Assembly: GCA_940671915.1 (NCBI GenBank)
Contig: CALNVZ010003426.1
Span: 33,999,635-34,063,634 of the forward strand
Direction: 5' to 3'
Length of the DNA stretch: 64,000 nt
DNA from: Paracentrotus lividus
Taxonomy: Eukaryota; Echinodermata; Echinoidea; Camarodonta; Echinidae
Shown: positions 1-10,426 of the stretch, piece by piece
Layout: each line of letters begins with the position of its first letter
How positions within the stretch are numbered: the first letter of the stretch is position 1
Translations under genes and position numbers: made by a program
Notes under the pieces: model-generated
Databases searched by the model: none
What the model was told of the DNA's origin: nothing
What the model saw: the letters and a program-made list of their open reading frames with translations, nothing else

Positions 1-690
1 TATCATAATCACCACCACCATCGATACACCATCGTTATCATAATCACGACCACCATCAATATCACCATCATTATCATCACGACCACCATCAATATCACCA
101 TTCATTATCATCATCACCACCACCATCAATATCACCATCATTATCATCATCACCACACCATCAATATCTCATTATCATCACCACCACCATCAATATCACC
201 ATCATTATCATCATCACCACCACCATCAAAATCACCATCATTATCATCATGACCATCACCATCATCACGACGCCACATCATAGCCATCACCACCACCACC
301 ATCATTACCATCATAACCACTGTCCTGTCATCATACCAGCATAATCATTACCACCACTATCATCATCACAATCATTACCATCATTTACAACACTATCATC
401 ATTACCACCATCATGATCACTGATAATCAGCACCATCATCATCACTGCATTCATTTTCGACATCAACATCACTATCATTACCATCACAATCGGTATTGTT
501 TTTATTATTTTTACCTTCACTATAACATCATTATCCTCAAACATACCATGCCACCATTATAATTATTATTAACATAATGAACATCATCATCATCATCACC
601 ATCATCATCATCATCTACATCATCATCATCATCATCATCATCATCACCATCACATCATTCATCATCATCATCATCACCTCCTTCACAATA
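1..690. repeat. CAT/ATC trinucleotide microsatellite and minisatellite
   Basis: Imperfect array of ATC, ACC and CAT triplets organised into roughly 30-40 bp higher-order units (alternating 'ATCACCACC', 'ATCAATATC' and 'ATCATTATC'), ending in nearly pure (ATC)n at about 599-690. Open frames here (His/Ile/Thr on one strand, Asp/Asn/Met on the other) are low-complexity by-products. The array runs off the left window edge. Confidence 0.95.
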
Positions 691-1487
691 ATTTATAATC
701 AACATTAAGAATATTTTAATGGTTTGATTTACAAGTATGATTTTATTTACAATTCATTTACAAGTGAGTTTCATAATATACAGGGTACATGATTTACACA
801 ATAAAAATATATTAAAAAAAAAAAAAAAAAAAAAAGCCCCCAGTGATTTTAGATAACAAAAAAAAATAAAAGCAAGACAAAATGTGAATACCTCTCCCAT
901 AAAAATTCACCTTTAAAGCCAATAATTTCATAAATCTAAATCTAATATTGGCAGCTAGGTTTCTTGAGATAATAAATAAACTTTCATAAATCAACCTCTG
1001 TGGCCCTTGATTGTTTTTGTTAGCGATACATATTATTCGCAAGTTTGAGGTCAATACATAGAATTTCACGAGTTGACCTCCATGACGCTTGATCAAAGAT
1101 ACGGGGTGGGATCAAAAATATTTCTTTAGATTGGAATTCTTTTTGGATTTCTTAAACAAATTAAATGGGGAAATACCAGAGACTCCAACCCCAAGCACCC
1201 TGCCGCCATATACCCCCCAGCAAATGAAAGACTCCGGCTCAAGAATTCCTTTCTACCAGAAGATATACCTTTAGGGTGAAAACAGCTCTCTGGTGCTTTA
1301 TTTGAACATCATGTGGATAATAAATGAGTTACAATAGAGTGATTTTGATTCACTTTTGTCAAACAGATGGTTGAGAGGAGCAAAAGAGAATACAGCTTAT
1401 AGCTAAGATTTATATATGTTTCAAAATGGGATCATGCACGCTTTTTCTTCCAGGCTATGATCCGGAATAGGACTTGAACTAAAGTCT
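691..1487. other. Intergenic, no gene recognised
   Basis: AT-rich sequence downstream of the NOSIP stop codon. An A-run at 812-834 is probably a retroelement or processed-transcript tail. A 61-codon plus-strand frame at 1089-1274 contains a Pro/Thr-rich stretch but has no recognisable family and no other coding signal. Confidence 0.6.
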
Positions 1488-1690
1488 GGGGTTTCTTTCA
1501 CAAACAGTTGAGTACACTTAAAAGTTGCACTTAAATTTTATGCGCATACTGTATTTAACACGCAATCTCACTGATAGACTTCTATACAGCGTGCAACCCC
1601 TGAGCATGATATGACCAATCATGTGATGCATAACATACAGCATGCAACTAGGTATTGAAGTGCAAATTTAAGTCTACTTAACTCTTTGTA
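1488..1690. mobile_element. MITE, 'CACAAAGAGTTAAG' family, copy 1
   Basis: About 200-bp inverted-repeat element. The left end reads 'TTTCACAAACAGTTGAGTA' and the right end is its approximate reverse complement, 'TTAACTCTTTG'. The centre 'CCCCTGAGCATGATATGACC' is shared with the copy at 20905-21121. A third copy is at 6859-7040. No ORF is present, so this is a non-autonomous DNA transposon. Superfamily not determined. Confidence 0.8.
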
Positions 1691-2450
1691 GGAGCTAGAC
1701 TGTGGTGCCATCATGACAGGTCTAAATATCTGGTTCCTGGATTAGAATGCCATCACAACTGAACTAGCATGCTGGAATAGGACAAAGACTAGATTCTGAA
1801 CTAGCATGCTGGAATAGGACAAAGACTAGATTCTGGTCAAGAGCTAGACTGGGATGGCAGCATGAATGATCTTGCAATCTAGACTAGGATGTAGAGTAGT
1901 ACCTGGACTAGGAGTTGGACTAGGATAGCATCATGAAAAGTCTTGCAGTCTGTATTCAAACGGAGACTATATTTTGGATGAAGATGCCATCATAACAGGC
2001 CTTGCAATGTGGACTAGGATATGACTAGGTACTGGACAGGGAGCTGGACTATGATGGTATTATGATGGGTCTTCAAATCTGGATTCAAACGTAGACTGGA
2101 TCCTGGACACAGATGCCATCATAACGGGTCTTGCGATCTGGACTAAGACGTGACTAGGTCCTGGACTATGATGGCATTATGATGGGTCTAGCAAACTGGA
2201 CTAAGATGTAGACTAGATCTTGGACAAAGATGCCATCATGATGGGTCTGGCAATCTGGACTAGTAAAGACGTAGACTAGATCCTAGATGAAGATGCCATC
2301 ATGACGGTTCTTACAATCTGGACTAAGAAGCAGACTAGGCCTTGGACTATGAGCTGGACTAAGATGCCATCATGATGGGTCTTCTGATCTGGACTAAGAA
2401 GTAAACTAGATCCTGAACTAAGATGCCATCATGACTGGTCTGGCCTTCTC
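1691..2450. repeat. Minisatellite of about 60-70 bp units overlapping the NOSIP 3' end
   Basis: About ten degenerate tandem copies built around 'GATGCCATCATGATGGGTCT' followed by 'GCAATCTGGACTAAGA' and 'GTAGACTAGATCCTGGAC'. The rightmost copy (about 2410-2445) is the end of the NOSIP reading frame: the reverse complement of the unit encodes Pro-Val-Met-Met-Ala-Ser-stop. The array therefore lies in the NOSIP 3' UTR or just downstream. Confidence 0.9.
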
Positions 2451-5400
2451 TGCTGCTTTAGCCCCTGTGCTCGCATACCCGGTGCCTCCCTGTTGAAGAA
2501 TACAAAAAGATAGGCTACGCATTTTAAAACAAAAGTTTCGCTGGTGCGCAAGTCTTTTTGACACAATTGACAATACAGTATGCAGTTGTACTTCTGTACC
2601 GGTAAATAAAAGGTTTCATATCAGAAAACATAGAATAGTAATGCATGTGTTTTTAGAATGATATAATTGTGGTAGCAAATTTAGTGTATGAATGTCGTAA
2701 ATGATGGAAGATAAGTTGTAATAATTCAAGTGGGCATAAAATAAGATGCATGCAGATCAGCCAAGTTTCTGAATGTTCCAGTACCAGGTGCGAAAGAACA
2801 ATGGACCTAAAAACAAGAATGCCATTTTTTAAAGATAAATTGCCAATTGGTTTAAACCCACTTTGACTGATGACCATTCGGTCTAATTCCATATGGTCTA
2901 ACTCTACTTCATCTACAACCAGTCCTTCTAATTACCTTTTGGTCTAACTGCCACTTCGCCTATTTACCATTTTGTCTAATTCCAATTTTGTTTAATGTCC
3001 ACTTGGACTACTAACACCACTTTGTCAACTTCAGTAACAAACTGGTAATAGACAAAATATTCATGTGGGAATTAGACCAAAATGCAACTAGACAATTCGG
3101 CTATTAGATGAATTAGTAACTAGAAAAAGGAGAACTTAGACCATATTATTAATAGACCAAATCCGTTTAGCCCATGTGGTATTAGACAAACAGATAATTG
3201 GACCAACTGCTGTTAGACCAAGTGGATATAAACCTGCTATGGAACTGTTGCAATTCCAACATACCCTTTTGAATTGGATGATATCTGTTTCTTCTAGTTT
3301 GTCTCCAGTGAAAGGATCCGTCATGTCCTTCTTGATCAGTTTCTTGACGCATTCCATCGTCACTACCTTCCCGCTGAGGTGAGGAATCAAAAATATAAAA
3401 TACAATATTACAAAAATAATGTTTGAAAGAAAGAAAATCAATTTAAAAGATAAGTCATCCAAAACAACTGGTATATAACTAGAAGATACAGTCCACTCCT
3501 ATTATAGTAATTGCAGCATAGTATTTGTTATATAATAAGGAGAAATTCTCCTGATCCCAATTTTAGAGTTAAAAACCTAGGTGTACAGTGAAATGAGATT
3601 TAGTAGTAACAAGGTATTCAGCTTTGTCCCAAGAACTTTGTTATAGTGGTAGTGGACTGTATAACAATGGCACAAACATTAGCTTGGACTGGCAAACAAT
3701 TCATTTTTTCATTGTCACTACCTCCTCACTTAGGGAAAAAAATTAAAATCTTAAAGTTGTTATTAGGGGGAAATTGTTTGAAGCATGATTTCATATCTCA
3801 GCTGCACTTTCAATTTGAGGGTCCCACAAACTCCAACTCCCGAATTTGGTGTAAGATCTCCCGCCAGAAGGCAAGTTTCCAAAAATCTCATGCTCTCCAG
3901 CTGGACTTTGCATTTCTCCTGCCGAGGCTACATTTCTCCCTTTTTTCATGTCTGAGCTGTATTTTCCATCTTTTTCTCCCACCCAACAGCCTCTGTGACA
4001 AAAGTGCATCAGAATCACTGTATTATACCTTATTTTACCTCATCTATTGTTGTCAAATAAATATATAATTTTAACAAATGTTCGAAGATTGCATCAAAGA
4101 GCTGTTATAATCCTAAAAGCAGACTCTGGCCACAATGAATTTAGGCTTTGTGCTAATGATTTGGTCTATGCGCAGATTGAGTCAGAGTCTCCTGTTTGCT
4201 AGGGGTCTCGGCGAGAGAATCTCCCAAGAGGTACTTGGGCTTGGAGTCGCTAGGATCCCCATACCATTAGTGATCTTTACAAATATGCATTTCAGTTTCC
4301 CTGATATTGCAATGACTACCTTGGTCTCAGGACGGCACAGGGTGTGGAGTTGGAGAGGACGTCATGGGTGACTGAACACTTGAAGCGCTCTTTCCTGGCA
4401 ACAAGGGGCGTCTTATCGTTCTCGTCCACCTCCGTGAAGTTGACGGGAAGGAGTGATTTCAGTGAGAGAGGTTTCTGGCTCATTGGGCAGTAAACAGTCT
4501 TGTCCTATGGATGAGAAAGATGGAACAATACTGTAAGTGTCGTAGTCTTGTGGTCTCACCACTTGACTGTGAATGCAAAGGTCGTAGGTTTGATCCTGGC
4601 ACCGGTACTATGTTCCTTGAACAAGGAATTTTGTATACATGCTTCACCCAACCTGAGGTACAGATGTTCATAATTGGTTTAAAATGGGAACCCTAAAAGA
4701 TGTGGTTTGCTTAGTATGCGCCCAACCGTCAACCAGCTGGAATGCTCCTCAGGGAGTAAGGATTGTTCACTGTAATTGCAGGATTGCAAATGAATCTATT
4801 GACTTGGGAAGCAGTATGACGTACGCCCTTTGGTCATAAATGGTAAAGTGCTTCATAAGAAATTGCTGTTACTATCAATAATAACTGATTTTGATTCTTT
4901 CTAGCTAAACCTTGTAGGCATTATATTTTAAAAGGTCACTATTATTATATCAGATTCACTTCCTGGGCCACATACTTTGAAAGAACGCTCATGTGACAGT
5001 TGCCCTCACTGTTGCTGTTGAATTACCTTAGGAACAAGAACTACAAGGACTCTTGGCTCATCAATGCCATTGGCACAAGGCTCTTGAAAAATATACGGTG
5101 TTGCCAGCGAAAAGAAGAATTCACCCTGATACACAATGTCAAATTCGGACAAGCCACCCTAATTAGGCTGAGAGCAAAACTCATCCACCAGTTCTAGGAC
5201 AACTACTTCTCGGCAGGGACTGAGTTTTAGAATTCCAAGGGGAGCAATGAAAAGCTCTCCTGGGAGATTTAAGGAGAGCAGTAGGAGAGTGATGCAAAAA
5301 GCTCTTCTCCACGATACAAGGGGAGCTTTTTTACTCAAACAAGAAAAACGGAAGGCTAAGAGGATCCCCATGCAAAATACATGTACATGTAGTAGGCCTA

Positions 5401-8400
5401 CTAATTTATAAGCAAGACTTGAAGAGATTCTGTACAGTAGGGTCAATCTCATTGAATTTCAAGTACTTATATTATTCTTATCTGACCCTGACGTTTACAA
5501 ACATCGCACCATACTTTGGAAGCGTACGTAACACCGTCAACAGTCTCCTCCTCGAATCCAATATCGGTAAATCCCCAAGATTTAAGAGTGGTAAGTTTGA
5601 CTTTTGACATGATGATTCGCGATTCAGACAGGTATTATTTAGTCAAACGAAACATGACCAAAATCTCGGACAGATGCAAATGAAAGATGCATAAATTTCC
5701 TTCGAGCTCAACGCGCGCACGACGTCGAAGTATATTTTTGGTACCTATATTTATCGGTAATTCGCACACGGAGACAACTCCACCTCAGACAACTCGAAGT
5801 CGATCCGATCAAATCTCGGACTCATTATCCGCCTTTCGGGGTCACATTGTCTGAGAAAGTTTTAAAGGGATGCAGTAACATTGAATGATATTTAAATCAC
5901 ATTTATTCGATTTAGCTTATTTTGCCAACATAATTATAAACACTTAGGTCAGTCTGGTATCTCTTCAAAATTGCAAGCTAATTGCTTGCTTTACCTTCGA
6001 GATATCAATGATTTCATACTCAAAATTTATAAACCAACACCGGATGGTTTATAAAACCATGTGCTTTTCCACACACCCATTTCCTGTTGTAAAGTTCCCC
6101 ATCTCTAGCGGCCTGGTGGGTTATCAGCAGAGGGTACTGGTGTTCGGCTGTATGCTTGGCATTGTTTGTTACACTGTTTTAAGGTAGTAAATGACTTCCA
6201 TTTGATCTGAAACTTTCAGTAGTTTGTTTTTACTGTTGGAACAATATAATTTTATTAATCTTGATATAATTGCTCTTGTTTTGGAAAGCTACTGAATCCC
6301 TTTAAAGCCTTGACATGAATTTCTTTTCCTTACATAAAAGTAAAGGAAATAAAATTAAATTTAAGTAAAATTGTATCAAAGAAATTGTCCGAATTTCCGC
6401 TCTTTTATGAAATCTTGACCCAGTTAATATTAACTATCGGACCGAGTGTTATGTTTGACGAGTTGTCTAGGGGTTTGCCACGCATGATCAACACTTCCGG
6501 GTTTCAATCAGAATGAATGTGGCGCAACCCGGCCGCTGAAAATTGCTGCCTTGTCTCCCCCGCAAGATTGGGCGAGGAGCTGCTTGGTTTCGCGGCGCAA
6601 TCTGCTCGAGTGTCATTCGCGTTATTATCACCAATATCGTAACACATGCTCGCCTGATCTCGAGGCGCACAATAAATCGCTCCATCCAAAACAGATTAAG
6701 GCGCGCGGTTGCGCGCGATCGCTCTCGCGCGCCTTAAAACTCAGTCCCTGTTCTTGGGCAATTTCCCCAGACAACTAAGTCCCTCTAAATATCTACACCT
6801 AACCCAAACCCAAACCCTATTTCTGGGGGGGGGGGGGGGGGGTGGGGGAGAGGGGAGGTGGTTTACAAAGAGTTAATAGTCTTAAAAATCGCACTTAAAA
6901 TCCTAATAACCTAAATGGTCAGATCCTGCTCAGGGAATATGCGCCATTGAGCAGTATCGATGAGATTGCGCGTTATAATACAGGATGCGCATAGAAGTTA
7001 AGTGCGACTTTAAGTCTACTTAACTCTTTGTGAAAGACCATCCAGGGGGTAATTGTCCTGATACATGTACGTCCTCCAGCACCACCCAACTGGAATGCAA
7101 ATGGATACTTACAGGTTTCTTGACCAGGGTTGGCTTAGCATCAGGTGTGTGTTCAGGGATCCAGAAACTTGGTAGATCCTTCTGCTTATCCCCGTCCATG
7201 TTGGAAATTGACTTGGTGCCGTTCGATGTTGATGGTTCGTTTGTCCTTTGACGCTTGACTGAGGGAGCACTCTTGATGATGCTACTCTCTGTGTTAATCA
7301 AAATTATACTTTGTGATAACTCTTTATTTACTACTGATTGAAATCTAAGTTGGCCAGCTAGTAGTTTATGTGTACAAATTTTTTAAAATTTGATTTGAAG
7401 AAAAGATTTACTGAAAAACATTCAAGATGGCGGCTGGCAGCTGGTACATTTTTAATTTACATTTACCGGTACATAGAAAAACCACATTTGAAAAATCCAT
7501 AAAAGGAACTTAACTCAAAAGTACATACAAAAACAACCTCCACATGATAATACCACTACATCTTCTCAACAACATATAGTACATCAAAATTTCCACTTCG
7601 ATGTAAGGCTATTTATACAGATGACAACAACTTATACTGATGACAACAAAAAAGAAGAAAATATAACGTAGGGACCATGGCTTTTGATGCAAGACAATTT
7701 TATAGAAGTGCTGTGTACATTTATGATGATTGTGGATCACACTTTCAAGTGATAAATGTTTTAAGATATTGTCTTTCATTATATCTCAAAGTGAACTAAA
7801 AATTTGAAAGGTAAGGGCCCATAATTTTTAGCCTAAACCAAAAATTTACCCCAGCTTTACCACAATCCTAAATCATGAAAAGTTTGGAGATCTCTTACCT
7901 GAATCTACAAAGTCCTGTACTCTCTTGAGCTGGTTTGATTTCTGACCATCCTCCTTCACTTTCTAGGTAACAAAATATGAAGGCATAGGGTTAGAACAAT
8001 TACATTAGTTAATGATTGTTAATTACATGGTGCATTTCACAAAGATATTGGGTTTTAAGGTATTGTACAAGGTTGGTACTATCGAAGAATTATTAAAAAA
8101 CAAAGAACATTTTCTTCGTTTTCAAAATTTTGGATACACATATTACATGTGAGGGAAGATCACAACCATCCCAAAAATTTCGCTCTGAATTACCTCAGAA
8201 ATCACATAACCAGTGCTAATTTGGGTGATTTATTGGGAATTAAATACATTTTGTCTCATACCCTTGCATAAAAGTATCTCATAGATAAAGAATTTTCTAA
8301 CCTTACAATTTACAAGTAAGATTCTTTTCACATTGAAACATCTCAAAATAAAGACAAAATGATATTTTCCAAGCAAAATAGTGTACAAGAGAAAACATAT

Positions 8401-10175
8401 TTGTTTTGTCTTGTTGATGATGCAATGCAGAAACGAAAAGGCATAAAAAATGGACATTTGTAATTAAAAGAACCATTTCGTAGACAGCAAATTAATGAAG
8501 CCCAAGGAATTACTGAAAAACATAGCATTGATTATCTCACCTCTTGTTTCTTGATTTGTTTCTCATATTCGCTCATCTGATTCTTGATTTCTTTCTTCTT
8601 TAGGAGGATGTATTCCAAGATGGCTTCCTTGTCATAAAGATATCCATCTTGTCTATAATAAAAGTAATTGAAATCACAAGTATTCCCTTTTTGGGTTAAT
8701 ATTTCACCATGTTAATAAAACATGTAGTTCTGTTTCATCATTTAAAACAGTCCTGTAGAACTCATGGGAACAATTATAAAATATATTAAGGCTAATGGTT
8801 AAATGAAAGTGTCAATTTATTTTGTAGTAATTGTGGGACTGAAATTATGTTATTTTATGCCTTTTGACGCTTAATAGTTTAATTCAGGAAAATAAACTTG
8901 TGCTCTTTGGTAACTTAATGCATTCTGTCTCTCACACTAAGTTCTTTTCATATTAATCATTTAATAATTAAATTTTCTTCCTTAGCGGACAGGTAAAATA
9001 AAAAAAAAATTAAAAATTAAAAAAAAATTGAAAAAATTGTTTGTGGCCATTTAGGGAAAGCACACAAATATCTCTATTTTGACTCACGTTATGACTGGAT
9101 TCTTGCAAGGCTGCAAGGTGAGGCAACAGCAGTCAAAATCTTTCTCTGAATCCTTTCCAAGCCGAGCTTTATTGGTGCCATAACCCGACTCAGCTGCAAA
9201 GAGAGAGAAGAATATTGTACTTTAAAGCAAGAGTGCCACTATCAAACAAGCTCCATCTCGAGAGTGTGGTCTTGATAAATGTATTTTAGTCGATAAACAT
9301 ATCCCAGAGCAAGAATATTTGGAAAGACTACTAGCTTTGTAAAATTTGGTAAACATAGACTCTAGATCTTCATTGTGATATAAATTATATGTAAATCACA
9401 GCAGATAATTTGTGATCATTCAGTCAAGGGGGTAGGGCCTGAAGGGGGCATGATTTGATATAAAAACTATTGCATCCTGGTCGAGGATAGATGACAAATT
9501 AACCAATGATAACATGTAAATCTGAATAAAACCTCATAAAAACAAATACCCCCGGTAACACAATCTTTGACTGTTTAATTAAACACATTTTCAATCTAAC
9601 AATTTTTCAGTGCCATTCAATGCCACAATGTCAATGATCAACTACATTGCATATCATAATTTCTGTCAGAAAATGACACCAAATAAATAATAAGTTAGAC
9701 TAGATCAAATATTACAGTAGGCCTACTAGAGTAGACAGTTTATATAATTCCGAACATTCTGAATCTGATCATTTGAATCCGATATTTCTGCTAGAAATCT
9801 ACTTTAAATTTACAATCGTGATCCCCAATCATTAAGTCAATAATACATCCAATTATTCTTCTTCTTGTTCTTTCTCCGCTTCTTTACATACATTCTTTTA
9901 TTTTAATTTGGGTAGATGAATATCCGATTTGAAATTGACTCTCAATCAGCCCTGCTCTCAATGACACAAATCACTCTTCAACTCAATTCAAAGTCTCTTC
10001 CTCTCCAATTTCAATACAAGAAAACCAACACGTGGGACTTAAGATTATAGGGAGGCAGAGAATAGGGTTATTTTTTCGTGTTTTAGTAAACTATTGGGCA
10101 CTTACCAGCATCTTTTTGTCGCTCATGATAAGTATAAACAGTCCCTGCTGTACAATTTCTCTGATGACGAGTCAT
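2418..10175 (-). CDS. NOSIP: Nitric oxide synthase-interacting protein (NOSIP), 8 exons, 297 aa
   Basis: Exons on the minus strand: 10175-10106, 9193-9088, 8652-8541, 7962-7899, 7288-7113, 4504-4320, 3373-3265 and 2489-2418 (TAG stop). All junctions are GT-AG, phases join, and the 894 nt give 297 residues; human NOSIP has about 301. The protein starts MTRHQRNCTAGTVYTYHER, as in the family. Residues about 43-75 (FDCCCLTLQPC, then DGYLYDKEAILEYIL) are the N-terminal half of the split U-box/RING-like domain, followed by a Lys/Glu-rich coiled segment (about 78-97). 'LPSFWIP' and then TVYCPMSQKPL (from residue 179) through NSTPCAVLRPS and VVTMECVKKLIKKDM to DPFTGDKL form the C-terminal half. The family acts as a U-box E3 ubiquitin ligase that binds NO synthases and associates with spliceosomal complexes. 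It is transcribed divergently from POLR1F. Intron 5 (4505-7112) is the largest and is full of repeats. Function is by homology. Confidence 0.96.
2840..3240. repeat. Degenerate short-unit array 'TTTGGTCTAATT', inverted midway (NOSIP intron 7)
   Basis: Between NOSIP exons 7 and 8 the sequence is made of imperfect units of about 17-20 bp such as 'CTTTTGGTCTAACTGCCA' and 'CATTTTGTCTAATTCC'. From about 3060 to 3235 the same motif appears on the other strand ('ATTAGACCAAAATGCAACTA', 'TAATAGACCAAATCCG'). Overall it is a noisy inverted array ending 25-30 bp from the exon 7 donor. Confidence 0.8.
3489..3659. mobile_element. TA-flanked MITE, 'CAGTCCACTCC' TIR family
   Basis: A 171-bp element within NOSIP intron 6. 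It starts CAGTCCACTCCTATTATA and ends TATAGTGGTAGTGGACTG, with TA dinucleotides immediately outside both ends, as expected for Tc1/mariner/pogo-type insertion. Related termini occur at 19780-19841 (right end only) and at 23202 onward (left end only). No coding capacity. Confidence 0.85.
4537..4700 (+). mobile_element. tRNA-derived SINE (degenerate)
   Basis: A tRNA-like head includes a B-box-like 'GGTTTGATCC' (about 4588-4597) preceded by an A-box-like 'GTAGTCTTGTGG'. A non-tRNA body follows. It lies in NOSIP intron 5, about 33 bp from the exon 6 acceptor. Stem pairing is too poor for a functional tRNA. No target duplication seen. Confidence 0.6.
5000..6695. other. NOSIP intron 5 interior, no exon recognised
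   Basis: Mixed sequence with a CpG-richer part (about 5700-5830 and 6420-6740). A cluster of short repeats around 'GGGAGCTTTT' and 'AGCTCTCC' lies at 5235-5335. Short ORFs on both strands around 6490-6780 match no recognised family and overlap one another. The 12-mer GAAATCTTGACC at about 6409 recurs in the NOSIP/POLR1F intergenic region. Confidence 0.5.
6696..6737. repeat. GC-rich perfect 12-bp inverted repeat with TTAA ends
   Basis: TTAAGGCGCGCG at 6696-6707 and its exact reverse complement CGCGCGCCTTAA at 6726-6737 flank an 18-bp spacer that contains CGATCG. It stands out in AT-rich intron sequence and could form a stable stem-loop. It may be the tip of a TTAA-type transposon. Confidence 0.8.
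6825..6842 (+). repeat. Poly(G) tract
   Basis: Uninterrupted G run of about 18, followed by G-rich sequence to about 6860 and preceded by 'CCCAAACCCAAACCC'. G-quadruplex-forming potential is expected from base composition; no function is implied. Confidence 0.8.
6859..7040. mobile_element. MITE, 'CACAAAGAGTTAAG' family, copy 2
   Basis: Left end 'TTTACAAAGAGTTAATAG' and right end 'CTACTTAACTCTTTGTGAAA' are inverted copies. The interior 'GTTAAGTGCGACTTTAAGTC' matches the family terminal segment. It lies in NOSIP intron 5, about 70 bp from the exon 5 donor at 7113. Confidence 0.8.
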
Positions 10176-10426
10176 TTTTGCTGGAAACTGTGTGTTTTCT
10201 CCACTTCAATTTCACAAAATAAATAAAGCTGAAATCTCAAAAGTTCGTCGACCGCAGCTCACACGCGAGAGATGAATCGATCCAGAAAAAGCACACGCGA
10301 CGAAAAGCTGCGGCATGTTTTTTGTGAAATCTTGACCTTTATTTCCGCGAAATATTAAGATATTCTCCAGTTTAGATGTGTAATTTTACGACTATTCATG
10401 ATAATTCAAGTCATTTTCCATCGAGA
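10176..10426. promoter_or_regulatory. Putative bidirectional promoter between NOSIP and POLR1F
   Basis: Only 251 bp separate the two divergent start codons. The segment 10240-10350 is CpG-richer than the surroundings and contains a palindromic 'TTTCCGCGAAA' (10342-10352, E2F-like) and two 'CACACGCGA' motifs (about 10260 and 10293). No TATA box is evident at a sensible distance. Transcription starts cannot be placed from sequence alone, and the role is inferred from head-to-head arrangement. Confidence 0.65.

Noticed and set aside
1..690. Short tandem units considered as a CRISPR-like array
   Set aside because: No constant repeat with unique spacers; it is a trinucleotide-derived microsatellite in an animal genome.
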